DNA of 64,000 nucleotides from contig JAOAFT010000002.1 in NCBI GenBank assembly GCA_026416125.1, positions 150,773 through 214,772 on the forward strand, read 5' to 3'. Position numbers and translations under genes: made by a program. Positions 31,401-40,817 of this stretch are shown here, in pieces. The notes under the pieces are model-generated. The model was not told the DNA's origin and searched no databases. It saw only the letters and a list, made by a program, of their open reading frames with translations. How positions within the stretch are numbered: position 1 is the stretch's first letter; every line of letters begins with the position of its first letter. Origin of the DNA: Bacteroidota bacterium (GTDB lineage: Bacteria > Bacteroidota > Ignavibacteria > UBA10030).

Positions 31401-32708
31401 TTACCAGTCTGTTTTTTTTATAAAGAGAGATGAAAAGTACTGTTCTAACTCACTTCTGAACTTTGGATGAGCAATTGAAATGAGTGCCTCAGCTCGTTGA
31501 TGAATATTCTTTCCATGGAGAGAGGCAACACCATACTCTGTTACCACATAGTGAACATCGGCACGCGTTGTTACAACTCCGGCACCCTGACGGAGTTGAG
31601 GAACAATTTTTGAATATTTCCCATCTTTTGTTGTTGATGGAAGAGCAATAATAGGTTTTCCACCTTTCGAGTAAGCACTTCCTCGAATGAAGTCAACCTG
31701 TCCACCGAATCCACTGTAAATTTTGGTACCTATAGAATCAGCGCAAACCTGGCCAGTAATATCAACTTCAATCGCTGAGTTAACAGCAACCATTCTCTCA
31801 TTCTGTGCAATGATAAATGGATTATTAGTGTAATCACAGGGATGAATTTCAAACAATGGGTTGTTGTTCACATACTCGTAGAGCTGCCTGGAGCCAAGTA
31901 TGAACGTCGCAACTGCTTTGTTTGGATGAATGGTTTTTCTGAGGTTAGTGATAATTCCCTTCTCAACAGCTTTCATTACACCATCAGACACCATTTCTGA
32001 GTGAATACCCAAATGTTGCTTGCCTTCGAGGCGAGCAAGAACCGCATCCGGAATCCCACCGATACCCATCTGTAATGTTGCTCCATCCTCAATCATCGGT
32101 GCAATGTAATCTGCAATTTTTTCTTCAATGTCCGTTGATGTCTTAGGTCTATATTCCAAGAGTGGCTCAGAACACTCTACAATTTTATGAACACGAGAGA
32201 CATGAACGAAGACATCGCCGAGTGTCCGAGGCATTTGCTCATTTACCTGGGCAACAACAATCTTTGCAGATTCAACAGCTGCTTTCGAAGCTGCGCATTC
32301 AACCCCTAGGCTCATGAACCCATGAGCATCGGGAGGTGAAACGTGAATAATTGCAACATCTAACGGAATGTAGCCATGCCGAAAGAGATTTGGAACTTCA
32401 GAGAGATGAACAGGTACATAATCTGAAACACCCTGTGCAATTGACTCTCGATCACCTGGTCCGACAAAGAGTGAATTGTGATGAAAATGACTTTCCATCC
32501 CAGGTTTTGAGAGTGGATCATCACCCATAAGAAGGAGATGATTCACTTCCACATTCGAGAGTTCATTTGCACGTGCAGCCAGTGCCCTTGTGAGCAGAAG
32601 AGGTGTTGCAGCATTTCCACTGATGAAAATTCTATCACCAGATTTAATGCATTGCACCGCTTCTTCGGCAGAAACAATCTTTGATCGATATTGATCAACC
32701 CACGTCAT
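31401..32708 (-). CDS. Acetyl-CoA hydrolase/transferase family protein (4-hydroxybutyrate CoA-transferase-like)
   Basis: SGDRIFISGNAATPLLLTRALAA, LQMGIGGIPDAVLARL, LGIHSEMVSDGVMKAVEKGIITN, FGGQVDFIRGSAYSKGGKPIIALPST. ORF runs to 33056, but MTWVDQ at 32708 avoids overlap with ald. Confidence 0.9.
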   Translation of the reverse strand: MTWVDQYRSKIVSAEEAVQCIKSGDRIFISGNAATPLLLTRALAARANELSNVEVNHLLLMGDDPLSKPGMESHFHHNSLFVGPGDRESIAQGVSDYVPVHLSEVPNLFRHGYIPLDVAIIHVSPPDAHGFMSLGVECAASKAAVESAKIVVAQVNEQMPRTLGDVFVHVSRVHKIVECSEPLLEYRPKTSTDIEEKIADYIAPMIEDGATLQMGIGGIPDAVLARLEGKQHLGIHSEMVSDGVMKAVEKGIITNLRKTIHPNKAVATFILGSRQLYEYVNNNPLFEIHPCDYTNNPFIIAQNERMVAVNSAIEVDITGQVCADSIGTKIYSGFGGQVDFIRGSAYSKGGKPIIALPSTTKDGKYSKIVPQLRQGAGVVTTRADVHYVVTEYGVASLHGKNIHQRAEALISIAHPKFRSELEQYFSSLFIKKTDW

Positions 32709-32733
32709 ACGTTCCCTCTTTTCCCCACAAGAA

Positions 32734-33849
32734 CTATACGATGCTTGCGATTTCAGTATACTCAATATTGAAAGCACGTGCTGCAGCTTTGTTTGTGCAG
32801 TATCCCTTGTACGTACATACACCGTTGGCAAGTCCTTTATCCTGCTTGAGCACCTTCTCAATACCCAGTTCTGTAGCTTCACTGAGGTATGGAAGAAGAA
32901 CATTTGTCCACCCAACCGTTGATGTCCGCGGAACTGCGGCTGGCATGTTTGGTACACAGTAATGAACAACGTGATGAACAACAAACGTCGGATCAAGGAG
33001 CGTTGTTGGGCGACTCGTTTCCACACATCCTCCATGGTCGATTGAGACATCAACAATCACAGATCCTGGTTGCATCTTTCTTACCATTTCTTCTGTTACA
33101 AGGTGTGGGGTTTTTTCTCCTTTCAGTAATACTGCTCCAATAAGAACATCTGCTTTTTCTACAGCAAGTTCAATGTAGTAAGGATTTGCAATAGCTGTTG
33201 ATATACGCCACTGGAGAAGATTCTCAAGTTCACGCAATTTGGTAATGTTTCTATCAATCACAGTGACGTTTGCGCCTAGCCCTAATGCAACACGAGCTGC
33301 TGTTCTCCCAACTGTTCCTGCACCAAGGATGACAACATTTGCAGCGGGTACACCGGGGATACTTCCTAAAAGAATTCCGCGACCGCCTTGTTTTGTTTGC
33401 AGGTAGTGTGCTGCAACTTGGATTGAAAGTTGGCCTGCTATTTCACCCATCATCTGGACAATCGGGAGTTCACCTCGATCGTTCTCTATAAGCTCATGAG
33501 CTATAGCTGTTACTTTCTTTGAGAGTAACGTCTCAATGACTGTACGTTTTGCAATAGGTAAGTGAAGTGCGGAAAAAAGTGTTTGATTATCGTGAAGAAG
33601 GTTCAATTCCTCGAGTGTAGGTGGTGATATTTTCAATATGACATCAGAACGATTGACAAGCTCTTCAGCGCTGTAAACAATTATGGCTCCTGCTTCCTGG
33701 TACTCGTGGTCGCTAAAAAAGCTTTGAGCTCCAGCATTACGTTCAACATACACGGTCGCACCTAGTTTTACAAGCGCTCGTACACCTCCTGGTGTTAACG
33801 AAACTCTCCGTTCGGAAGGGAACCGATCTTTTAAAACTCCGATGTTCAT
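32734..33849 (-). CDS. ald: Alanine dehydrogenase
   Basis: MNIGVLKDRFPSERRVSLTPGGVRALV, AHELIENDRGELPIVQMMGEIAGQLSIQVAAHYLQ, GGRGILLGSIPGVPAANVVILGAGTVG. Confidence 0.95.
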   Translation of the reverse strand: MNIGVLKDRFPSERRVSLTPGGVRALVKLGATVYVERNAGAQSFFSDHEYQEAGAIIVYSAEELVNRSDVILKISPPTLEELNLLHDNQTLFSALHLPIAKRTVIETLLSKKVTAIAHELIENDRGELPIVQMMGEIAGQLSIQVAAHYLQTKQGGRGILLGSIPGVPAANVVILGAGTVGRTAARVALGLGANVTVIDRNITKLRELENLLQWRISTAIANPYYIELAVEKADVLIGAVLLKGEKTPHLVTEEMVRKMQPGSVIVDVSIDHGGCVETSRPTTLLDPTFVVHHVVHYCVPNMPAAVPRTSTVGWTNVLLPYLSEATELGIEKVLKQDKGLANGVCTYKGYCTNKAAARAFNIEYTEIASIV

Positions 33850-33936
33850 CCTAATCATCCTCCACTCTTCATGTTACGTACTATCCCTCCAACCAATAAC
33901 ATGATCGATAGATACAACCCTACCCAACGTTTCTGT

Positions 33937-34497
33937 TTACTTCACAAGGCTCCATGCTCTTGCAATCTCTTTTCCACGAACTAATGCTCGTTCGTTGCTG
34001 TCGATGAGATGTTGCCGATGGGATGGTAAAACACTCCGAAGCGCAACCAGAATATGTTCTGATTTTACAATTGGAAGCTTCTCTAAAAAGGCACCAAGTA
34101 GAACCATATTCGCAACTTGTTTACTCATGAGTTTTTCTGCCTCTACAATGCCAGGGATGCAGAGCACCTCAAGATCATTCCTCAGTGGTGGTCGTATAAT
34201 CGTTGACTGTTCGTATACCAGAAGTCCTTGAGGACGAATTGCTCTTTCAAATTTATCGAGTGCTGGTTGACTCAATAAAATGGCAGCATCAAACGTTGAT
34301 ACTAGTGGAGAGCTAATGTGCTGATCGGAAATTATTACGATACAATTAGCTGTCCCACCACGCATCTCAGGACCATACGATGGCATCCAACTAACTTCTT
34401 TCCCTTCGCTGACTGCAGCGTACGCAAGAATTTGTCCAAGCAAGAGTACTCCTTGACCACCAAAGCCAGCGATAATCAATTCATACGTTGATTTCAT
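33937..34497 (-). CDS. 2-oxoacid:ferredoxin oxidoreductase, gamma subunit
   Basis: ELIIAGFGGQGVLLLGQILAYAAVSEGKEVSWMPSYGPEMRGGTANC. Confidence 0.94.
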   Translation of the reverse strand: MKSTYELIIAGFGGQGVLLLGQILAYAAVSEGKEVSWMPSYGPEMRGGTANCIVIISDQHISSPLVSTFDAAILLSQPALDKFERAIRPQGLLVYEQSTIIRPPLRNDLEVLCIPGIVEAEKLMSKQVANMVLLGAFLEKLPIVKSEHILVALRSVLPSHRQHLIDSNERALVRGKEIARAWSLVK

Positions 34498-34509
34498 CCA
34501 ACTTCCTTT

Positions 34510-35286
34510 TCATTCCTTCGGTACCTTCAAATCACCAAGAGGATAGTATGGAATCATGTGCTCCATGAGCCACTTATTTGCCTCCACTGGCGTCATTTTC
34601 CACCCTGATGGGCAATTCGATACAACTTCAACAAAGCAGGTACCTTTATTCCTTCGTTGGTACAGAAACGATTGTGTGAGTGCCTTCTTCAACTTTCGTA
34701 CAACCTGTGCATTGTACACTGCTTGCCGTGTAACATAGTATGCTCCGGGCAGTTGAGCAACGAGTTCTGTGATTTTCAACGGAAACCCCATCGTACGAAC
34801 ATCACGTCCGAATGGTGTTGTAGACGTCTTCATACCCTCGAGTGTTGTTGGTGCCATTTGTCCGCCGGTCATCCCATAAATTCCATTGTTGATAAAAACC
34901 ATCAAAATATTTTCACCCCTATTCACAGTATGAATTGTTTCACCAGTACCAATAGCAGCCAAGTCACCATCACCTTGGTATGAGAAAACATACTTACCTG
35001 GAAGTACTCGCTTTATTCCGGTCGCCACAGCACTTGCTCGTCCGTGAGCTGCCTCTTGCATATCAATATTCATGTAGTCATACGCAAACACAGAACACCC
35101 TACTGGCGCTACACCAATTGTTTCGGATTGAATACCAAGTTCTTCAACTACTTCCATGAGTATTTTATGTACAACACCGTGTCCACATCCAGGACAGTAG
35201 TGCATTGGTGTTTCTGTGAGTGTGGTTGGTCGTTGGTACACAACCTCCATGTGAATGTCACGCATTATGTACTCCCTTTTCAACAA
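34510..35286 (-). CDS. 2-oxoacid:ferredoxin oxidoreductase, TPP-binding beta subunit
   Basis: HYCPGCGHGVVHKIL, GRASAVATGIKRVLPGKYVFSYQGDGDLAAIGTGE, NNGIYGMTGGQMAPTT. Confidence 0.95.
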   Translation of the reverse strand: MLKREYIMRDIHMEVVYQRPTTLTETPMHYCPGCGHGVVHKILMEVVEELGIQSETIGVAPVGCSVFAYDYMNIDMQEAAHGRASAVATGIKRVLPGKYVFSYQGDGDLAAIGTGETIHTVNRGENILMVFINNGIYGMTGGQMAPTTLEGMKTSTTPFGRDVRTMGFPLKITELVAQLPGAYYVTRQAVYNAQVVRKLKKALTQSFLYQRRNKGTCFVEVVSNCPSGWKMTPVEANKWLMEHMIPYYPLGDLKVPKE

Positions 35287-36350
35287 AGTGATTCAAGTTT
35301 TTCCAAAATTTCTTCTACGGTAGGAATAATCCCACCAAGTCTTCCATAGAAATGAACAGGTCTCTTCCCATTAACACTCAGTCGCACGTCTTCTACCATC
35401 TGGCCGGCATTCATTTCAACTGTTAAAAACACCCTTGCTGTTTCTGCAAGCTGTTGGAGGATAGTTGTTGGAAATGGATACAACGTAATAGGACGAACCA
35501 TTCCCACTTTAATTCCTTTCTCACGAGCAAGTTCGAGTACTTTTTGACATATTCGAGCCATCAACCCGAATGCTACAAGCATAATCTCTGCATCCTCTGT
35601 TTGGATACATTCGTATCGTACATCCGATTCCCGCATTTGTGCATACTTTGCTTGGAGTACGAGATTAACTTCTTCCATTTTCTCAGGTTGAATGAACAGT
35701 GAGGTAATGATGTTACGTTCCCGTGTTGGTGGTTTTCCAGTTGTTGCCCATGGTGCCGGCGCTGGAGGAAGAACACCCTTTGGTGGAAGCACGACCCGCT
35801 CCATCATCTGACCAAGTGCACCATCAGTTAAGATCATAACAGGATTTCTATATTTCTCAGCAAGTTTGAAACCTTCAATAACAAAATCCACCATTTCTTG
35901 TACCGTTGAGGGAGCGAGGACAAGGAGGTGGTAATCCCCATGTCCTCCACCCTTTACAGCTTGAAAGTAATCAGCTTGCGATGGTTGGATAGTACCCAAT
36001 CCTGGGCCACCACGTTGAACATTCACAATTAAAGCAGGAAGTTGTGCAGATGCCATGTACGACAAGCCTTCTTGCATTAAACTAATCCCTGGACTTGAGG
36101 ATGAAATCATCACTCGTGCCCCCGCACCAGCAGCACCGTAGACCATGTTGATTGCTGCCACTTCACTCTCAGCTTGGAGCACCACAACACCTGGATATTC
36201 ATGGGCATGGAGTGTTAAGTATTCCAATATCTCTGATTGAGGTGTAATAGGGTACCCAAAGTAGGCTTGCATCCCTGCACGGAATGCTGCCTCAGCAAGT
36301 GCTTCATTCCCTTTCATCAGTCGAACATCATCCATGCCGTTGGTTTTCAT
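35280..36350 (-). CDS. 2-oxoacid:ferredoxin oxidoreductase, alpha subunit (VorB/KorA-like)
   Basis: KGNEALAEAAFRAGMQAYFGYPITPQSEILEYL, ISSSSPGISLMQEGLSYMA, GPGLGTIQPSQADYF. Confidence 0.94.
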   Translation of the reverse strand: MKTNGMDDVRLMKGNEALAEAAFRAGMQAYFGYPITPQSEILEYLTLHAHEYPGVVVLQAESEVAAINMVYGAAGAGARVMISSSSPGISLMQEGLSYMASAQLPALIVNVQRGGPGLGTIQPSQADYFQAVKGGGHGDYHLLVLAPSTVQEMVDFVIEGFKLAEKYRNPVMILTDGALGQMMERVVLPPKGVLPPAPAPWATTGKPPTRERNIITSLFIQPEKMEEVNLVLQAKYAQMRESDVRYECIQTEDAEIMLVAFGLMARICQKVLELAREKGIKVGMVRPITLYPFPTTILQQLAETARVFLTVEMNAGQMVEDVRLSVNGKRPVHFYGRLGGIIPTVEEILEKLESLC

Positions 36351-36589
36351 ATCTTCTCTTCAGCCTTCTGCTTGACCTGCCGATACACTGTAATCACAGC
36401 GTCGGGACACACAAGTGCACAATTCAAGCATCCAGTACAAGTATCAGCAATCAGTTGCGCGTATCGATACCCTTGGGTGTTTAAGGATTCGCTCAAACCT
36501 AAACACTGCTGGGGGCATGCTACAATGCAGAGTTCACATCCTTTACAAAGATTGATAGTAATTTCTACTGAACCTTTAACCGTTGCCAT
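36347..36589 (-). CDS. 4Fe-4S dicluster ferredoxin, OFOR delta-type subunit
   Basis: CKGCELCIVACP and CTGCLNCALVCPD motifs; start of OFOR operon. Confidence 0.94.
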   Translation of the reverse strand: MATVKGSVEITINLCKGCELCIVACPQQCLGLSESLNTQGYRYAQLIADTCTGCLNCALVCPDAVITVYRQVKQKAEEKI

Positions 36590-36689
36590 TGTTCACACCT
36601 TTTTGTCGTTGACATAAAAATAGCATCCTCAATGCTCGTAAAAAAGGTAGTGAGATTTCTTTTAAAAAAGCGAGTGAAAAATTTTCCCC

Positions 36690-36706
36690 TATACTTACAA
36701 AGTATA
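36690..36706. repeat. Perfect inverted repeat TATACTT-ACA-AAGTATA
   Basis: 7-nt arms, 3-nt loop, in ychF-ferredoxin intergenic region; followed by A-run on + strand. Confidence 0.6.
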
Positions 36707-36782
36707 AAAAGAAAAGAGTAATACGCTGAAAAAGTTAAGGATTTCGATTGGTACACTTAACAAGGAGTAGAGATGACTCATC

Positions 36783-37880
36783 TCAGATATTAAATCGGAC
36801 GTACATAATATCACCATCTTCAAGAATATAATCCCTCCCATGGATGTAGAGTAACCCTGCATCTCTGACACCTTGCTCAGAACCAATTCGATCGAGATCA
36901 GAGAACTTTATGATTTCTGCTCGTATAAACCCACGTTCAAAATCTGAGTGGATTTGCCCAGCTGCTTTGAGAGCAGTTGTTCCTTTCTGCACAGTACGAG
37001 CACGCACTTCTTTCTGACCAGTTGTAAAATACGTAATAAGATTAAGCAATTCATATCCCTCACGAATCACTCTCTGTAATCCTGATTCTTGTAAACCGAG
37101 TCCTTCTAAGAACTCTGTTCGTTCGAGCTCTGGAAACTCTGCAATTTCTGCTTCCGTTTCTGCACTTACCACAACAACGCGTGCACCTTCTTTGGCAGCA
37201 ATGGTACGAACTGCTCTTACATACTCGTTTTCGTTACAGAGATCTCTCTCATGAACATTGCAAACGTACAACACTGGCTTTGATGTAAGTAACTGAAGCT
37301 CAAGGAAAACCTGGTGTTCCTCTTCGCTTTTCCAGTGAATAGAGCGTGCAAGCTTTCCAGCTGCGAGATGTTGTTTTAAAACAATAAGAAAATCATACTC
37401 AATTTTCGCTTTTTTATCTCCAGAACGAGCCTTCTTTTCACATTCTCTCAATCGTTTTTCAACAGTTTCTAAGTCTTTAAGTATTAATTCTGTTTCCACA
37501 ATTTCAATGTCGTAGTGTGGATTAATTCTCCCATTGACATGAACAATATTTTCATCGTCGAAACATCGGACAACGTGAACAATTGCATCAACATTTCGAA
37601 TATGTCCAAGGAATTGATTCCCTAACCCTTCTCCTGTACTAGCGCCTTTCACAAGACCCGCAATATCGTGGAACTCGAGTGTTGTTGGTATTATCTTTTC
37701 TGGATTATAGATTTCTCCAATACGCGTTAGCCGAACATCGGGAACAGGAACGATTCCTACATTCGGTTCAATGGTGCAGAATGGATAGTTTGCAACTGCA
37801 GCATGAGCAGCGGTAAGTGCATTGAAGAGCGTTGATTTTCCAACATTGGGTAATCCTATAATACCACAGGTAAATCCCAT
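36783..37880 (-). CDS. ychF: Redox-regulated ATPase YchF (Obg-like GTPase)
   Basis: CGIIGLPNVGKSTLFNALT, NYPFCTIEPNVGIVPVPDVRL, DIAGLVKGASTGEGLGNQFL, C-terminal TGS domain. Confidence 0.97.
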   Translation of the reverse strand: MGFTCGIIGLPNVGKSTLFNALTAAHAAVANYPFCTIEPNVGIVPVPDVRLTRIGEIYNPEKIIPTTLEFHDIAGLVKGASTGEGLGNQFLGHIRNVDAIVHVVRCFDDENIVHVNGRINPHYDIEIVETELILKDLETVEKRLRECEKKARSGDKKAKIEYDFLIVLKQHLAAGKLARSIHWKSEEEHQVFLELQLLTSKPVLYVCNVHERDLCNENEYVRAVRTIAAKEGARVVVVSAETEAEIAEFPELERTEFLEGLGLQESGLQRVIREGYELLNLITYFTTGQKEVRARTVQKGTTALKAAGQIHSDFERGFIRAEIIKFSDLDRIGSEQGVRDAGLLYIHGRDYILEDGDIMYVRFNI

Positions 37881-37907
37881 TCACAATTATTCTCCTGTAT
37901 TGTACTT

Positions 37908-37915
37908 CAAATATA
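37908..37915 (-). promoter_or_regulatory. Putative -10 element TATATTTG upstream of ychF
   Basis: Exact match to Bacteroidota-type TAnnTTTG, 27 nt before the ychF start. Confidence 0.4.
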
Positions 37916-38046
37916 TTGAACCATTTTTTATGAATCCAACAGAAGTACCTTGAATAGAGCATTTGTCTTTAGTGGATGCGATACTTATAAAGTACAACTA
38001 TCAGATTTGCAATGCCACCCATGGTATGAAGAATAGAAGAAATTTT

Positions 38047-38934
38047 CTATGTTTTTCGGACGAGTTGTAGTAATGTCCGAATATTCATGCGATCATACTG
38101 TAAGTCGTTGCTTTTCGGTGTTTCAAGAATTTTCGGAATCGTGCTGAATCGTTCATCGTTCATAAGCAATCGAAAAGCAGAAAGCCCAAGAGCACCTTTA
38201 CCTATATGTTCATGTCGATCGATACGAGAACCACACTCACGCTTCGAGTCATTGAGGTGAAGTACCTTGAGACGATGGAATCCAATAACTTCATCAAATT
38301 CACGGAAAACAGCTTGGTAGCCATCCTCAGTACGAATATCGTATCCAGCAGCAAAAATATGGCACGTATCTACGCAAACGCCAACACGACTAGTTTGGTT
38401 CACACGATCTATGATTGCACGAATGTGCTCGAACGTATACCCTAATGTTGTTCCTTGTCCCGCAGTACACTCAAGGACACTCATTACCGGTTCATCTGCA
38501 GTAGTTTCGTGAACAATATTTAACGACTCAGCAACACGTTCTATACCTTCCTGTTCCCCTTTTCCCATGTGAGCTCCTGGGTGAAAAACAAGGTACGAAA
38601 TTCCGAGTTGAGCGCAGCGACGAATTTCATCAACAAGCAAAGTACGGGAACGTCGTAAAAAGTCTCTCTTCACAGCACAGAGATTGATGAGGTATGAACT
38701 ATGGGCAATGACCGGAGTAATTCTTGTTGCTGTGTGGTAATGGTGGAAGAGTGCAATATCTTCGCTCTTCAATGGAGTACTATGCCATTGTGTTGTATTC
38801 TTGACAAACAATTGTACAGTTGTACATCCAAGAGAGACTGCTCTTTCAAACACGCGCCACATACCACCAGCAATTGACATATGGGCACCAAGAAGAATAC
38901 CAAATGCTTGTGGGGTAGCTTTTCGTTGCATCAA
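38047..38934 (-). CDS. nfo: Deoxyribonuclease IV (endonuclease IV)
   Basis: GAHMSIAGG, HSSYLINL, LVFHPGAHMG, LECTAGQGTTLGYTFEHI, VGVCVDTCHIFAAGYDI, HLNDSKRECGSRIDRHEHIGKG. Confidence 0.96.
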   Translation of the reverse strand: MMQRKATPQAFGILLGAHMSIAGGMWRVFERAVSLGCTTVQLFVKNTTQWHSTPLKSEDIALFHHYHTATRITPVIAHSSYLINLCAVKRDFLRRSRTLLVDEIRRCAQLGISYLVFHPGAHMGKGEQEGIERVAESLNIVHETTADEPVMSVLECTAGQGTTLGYTFEHIRAIIDRVNQTSRVGVCVDTCHIFAAGYDIRTEDGYQAVFREFDEVIGFHRLKVLHLNDSKRECGSRIDRHEHIGKGALGLSAFRLLMNDERFSTIPKILETPKSNDLQYDRMNIRTLLQLVRKT

Positions 38935-38957
38935 TTGCTTACGCTGAAAATGTTTTG

Positions 38958-38965
38958 TATATTGA
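38958..38965 (+). promoter_or_regulatory. Putative -10 element TATATTGA upstream of tRNA-Val
   Basis: 10 nt upstream of mature tRNA 5' end; same octamer as tRNA-Pro. Confidence 0.4.
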
Positions 38966-38975
38966 GTTCGCGTTT

Positions 38976-39050
38976 GGACGCTTAGCTCAGATGGTTCAGA
39001 GCGCCGCCCTTACAAGGCGGAGGTCGTAGGTTCGAATCCTACAGCGTCCA
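38976..39050 (+). tRNA. tRNA-Val (anticodon TAC)
   Basis: 7-bp acceptor GGACGCT/AGCGTCC, anticodon arm CCGCC-CTTACAA-GGCGG, T-arm GTAGGTTCGAATCCTAC; CCA not encoded. Confidence 0.97.
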
Positions 39051-39057
39051 CAAGTTA

Positions 39058-39546
39058 CTATCGAAGCTCTTCAAAAATCCCTGTCCGTTTATTTTTTCGC
39101 ACATTATCCCAGGTAAAGTATCGACCATTCATAGCAATGTATACACCTTGCGGTAATACTTGTGCAAAAGCGAGTGCACTCCCTAAGTTAAAGAGTCCAT
39201 CGGAACTGCCAAATTTGTAGGGTACCATAGCTCCTGTTAAGACAATCGTTTTTGGAAGATTCGCTTTTCCAAGTGTGTGGGCAGTACAATCCATTGTATC
39301 TGTACCATGGGTTATCACAATACGGTCTTCTTTCGCACGTCGACACTCATCGACAATGAGTTGACGATGAATCTCTGTCATCTCAAGGCTATCGATGAGC
39401 ATCAGTGTCCGCACTTTAACATCGACTTTGTTTCGTCCCAACTGGAGCATCTCAGTTACATGAGTGTTTTGAAAGAAGAGTGTACCATCGAGTTCGTTAT
39501 ACTCTTTATCAAACGTTCCACCTGTAACAAGGATAAGAATTGCCAT
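39058..39546 (-). CDS. Short asparaginase-domain protein (N-domain only type)
   Basis: ILVTGGTFDKEYNE, VITHGTDTMDCTA, KTIVLTGAMVPYKFGSSDGLFNLGSAL, ends WDNVRKNKRTGIFEE. Confidence 0.88.
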   Translation of the reverse strand: MAILILVTGGTFDKEYNELDGTLFFQNTHVTEMLQLGRNKVDVKVRTLMLIDSLEMTEIHRQLIVDECRRAKEDRIVITHGTDTMDCTAHTLGKANLPKTIVLTGAMVPYKFGSSDGLFNLGSALAFAQVLPQGVYIAMNGRYFTWDNVRKNKRTGIFEELR

Positions 39547-39555
39547 AGATTTCTC

Positions 39556-40710
39556 TCATAGTAGAGTGTAGAGTGTCTTCAGAACAGTTTCAATTTCCTC
39601 TGCTGTATTATAGAAGTGAGGCGAAAAACGTAACTTTTCCTCTCGGAGTGAAACGATTATATTGAGTTCCGTAAGTGTTTTGTATACTTTTTTGAACGAA
39701 CCACCACTATTTTTTTCAATCGTTACGATTCCCGACCGATGATGATCATCCCAAGGTGAAAGAAGAGTAATACCTTCTATACGGCGTAGTTCTTCAGAGA
39801 GAAAAGAAGTCAAATCCAAAATTCGGTTGTGGATTCGCTCGATTCCAGCCTCGAGAATCAATTGGATCGATGCGTTTAGTCCACGTAATCCGCAGTAGTT
39901 AAGAGTACCTATCTCATATCGCCGAGCAGAGGATGCAAGTGGCTGTTGATAGTCAAAGAAGTGCCAAGGATGTTCAACTGATAACCATCCTACGAACGGT
40001 GGATGCAGTGCCGAGTGCATTCGTTGAGAAACATATAAAAATCCTGTGCCCTGTGGTGCCATAAGCCATTTCTGTCCACCACAAGACATAGCATCAATGT
40101 TCATATGTCGAACATCAACTGGTACTACCCCAACACCTTGAATACCATCAACAACAAGCCATATATTCTTTGATCGGCAAAGTGCACCAATGGCTGCAAG
40201 GTCAATCCGGTACCCGGTGAGAAATTGCACTGCACTCAACGCCACGAGCTTTGTTGAAGGTGTTAGCGCTCTATTCAACCGGTCACGATCAATGATCCCG
40301 TCGTCCATTGAATAGAAATCTACTTCAACCCCAAGAGATTTGAGATGAACATATGGTATGACATTTGCGGGGAAATCCTTATCACACACCAGAACACGGT
40401 CTCCTTCTTCCCAGTGGAGTCCTCGTGCAATAACATTAATTGCTTCGGATGTGTTTTGAACAAAAGCAATACATTCCGGTGATTCTGCATTAATGAGTGA
40501 TGCAATACGATTCCTGCAGGTTGTTACAACTTCCTTATCTTCTTCGTACGTATCGATCATCCCTGCACTGTGTTCGTGAAGATACTCACTCATGGCATAC
40601 ACTGTACGTTTTGGGAGTGGTCCTGTTGCAGCGTGGTTGAAGTATAGCACCCGATTGGTCAGATAAAGGAATTCTCTCCGAATTTCCTGAATCTCATGTT
40701 CTGTAAACAT
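39556..40710 (-). CDS. Aminotransferase class V-fold PLP-dependent enzyme
   Basis: YFNHAATGPLPKRTV, VQNTSEAINVIARGL, VVDGIQGVGVVPVDVRHMNIDAMSCGGQKWLMAPQGTGFLYV (PLP Lys). Confidence 0.92.
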   Translation of the reverse strand: MFTEHEIQEIRREFLYLTNRVLYFNHAATGPLPKRTVYAMSEYLHEHSAGMIDTYEEDKEVVTTCRNRIASLINAESPECIAFVQNTSEAINVIARGLHWEEGDRVLVCDKDFPANVIPYVHLKSLGVEVDFYSMDDGIIDRDRLNRALTPSTKLVALSAVQFLTGYRIDLAAIGALCRSKNIWLVVDGIQGVGVVPVDVRHMNIDAMSCGGQKWLMAPQGTGFLYVSQRMHSALHPPFVGWLSVEHPWHFFDYQQPLASSARRYEIGTLNYCGLRGLNASIQLILEAGIERIHNRILDLTSFLSEELRRIEGITLLSPWDDHHRSGIVTIEKNSGGSFKKVYKTLTELNIIVSLREEKLRFSPHFYNTAEEIETVLKTLYTLL

Positions 40711-40817
40711 TCACTTATCCTTCTCGTATGCAGCTGGCAATATACTGCTCGATTGTTCGAAAGGCAATGTTTCTTCCATGCACTTCATACCAATTTTTTC
40801 TATCTTACCACACAACT

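Noticed and set aside
32709-33056. N-terminal 116-aa extension of the CoA-transferase ORF
   Set aside because: It lies antisense-free but in-frame over the coding sequence of ald and lacks family similarity. MTWVDQ at 32708 is the natural start.
39058-39546. Asparaginase gene (162 aa) next to tRNA-Val appears truncated, perhaps by integration at the tRNA
   Set aside because: A family of short, single-domain asparaginase-like proteins ending in a similar VRKN...FE motif is known. The ORF has a normal stop, and there is no integrase, direct repeat or foreign segment nearby.
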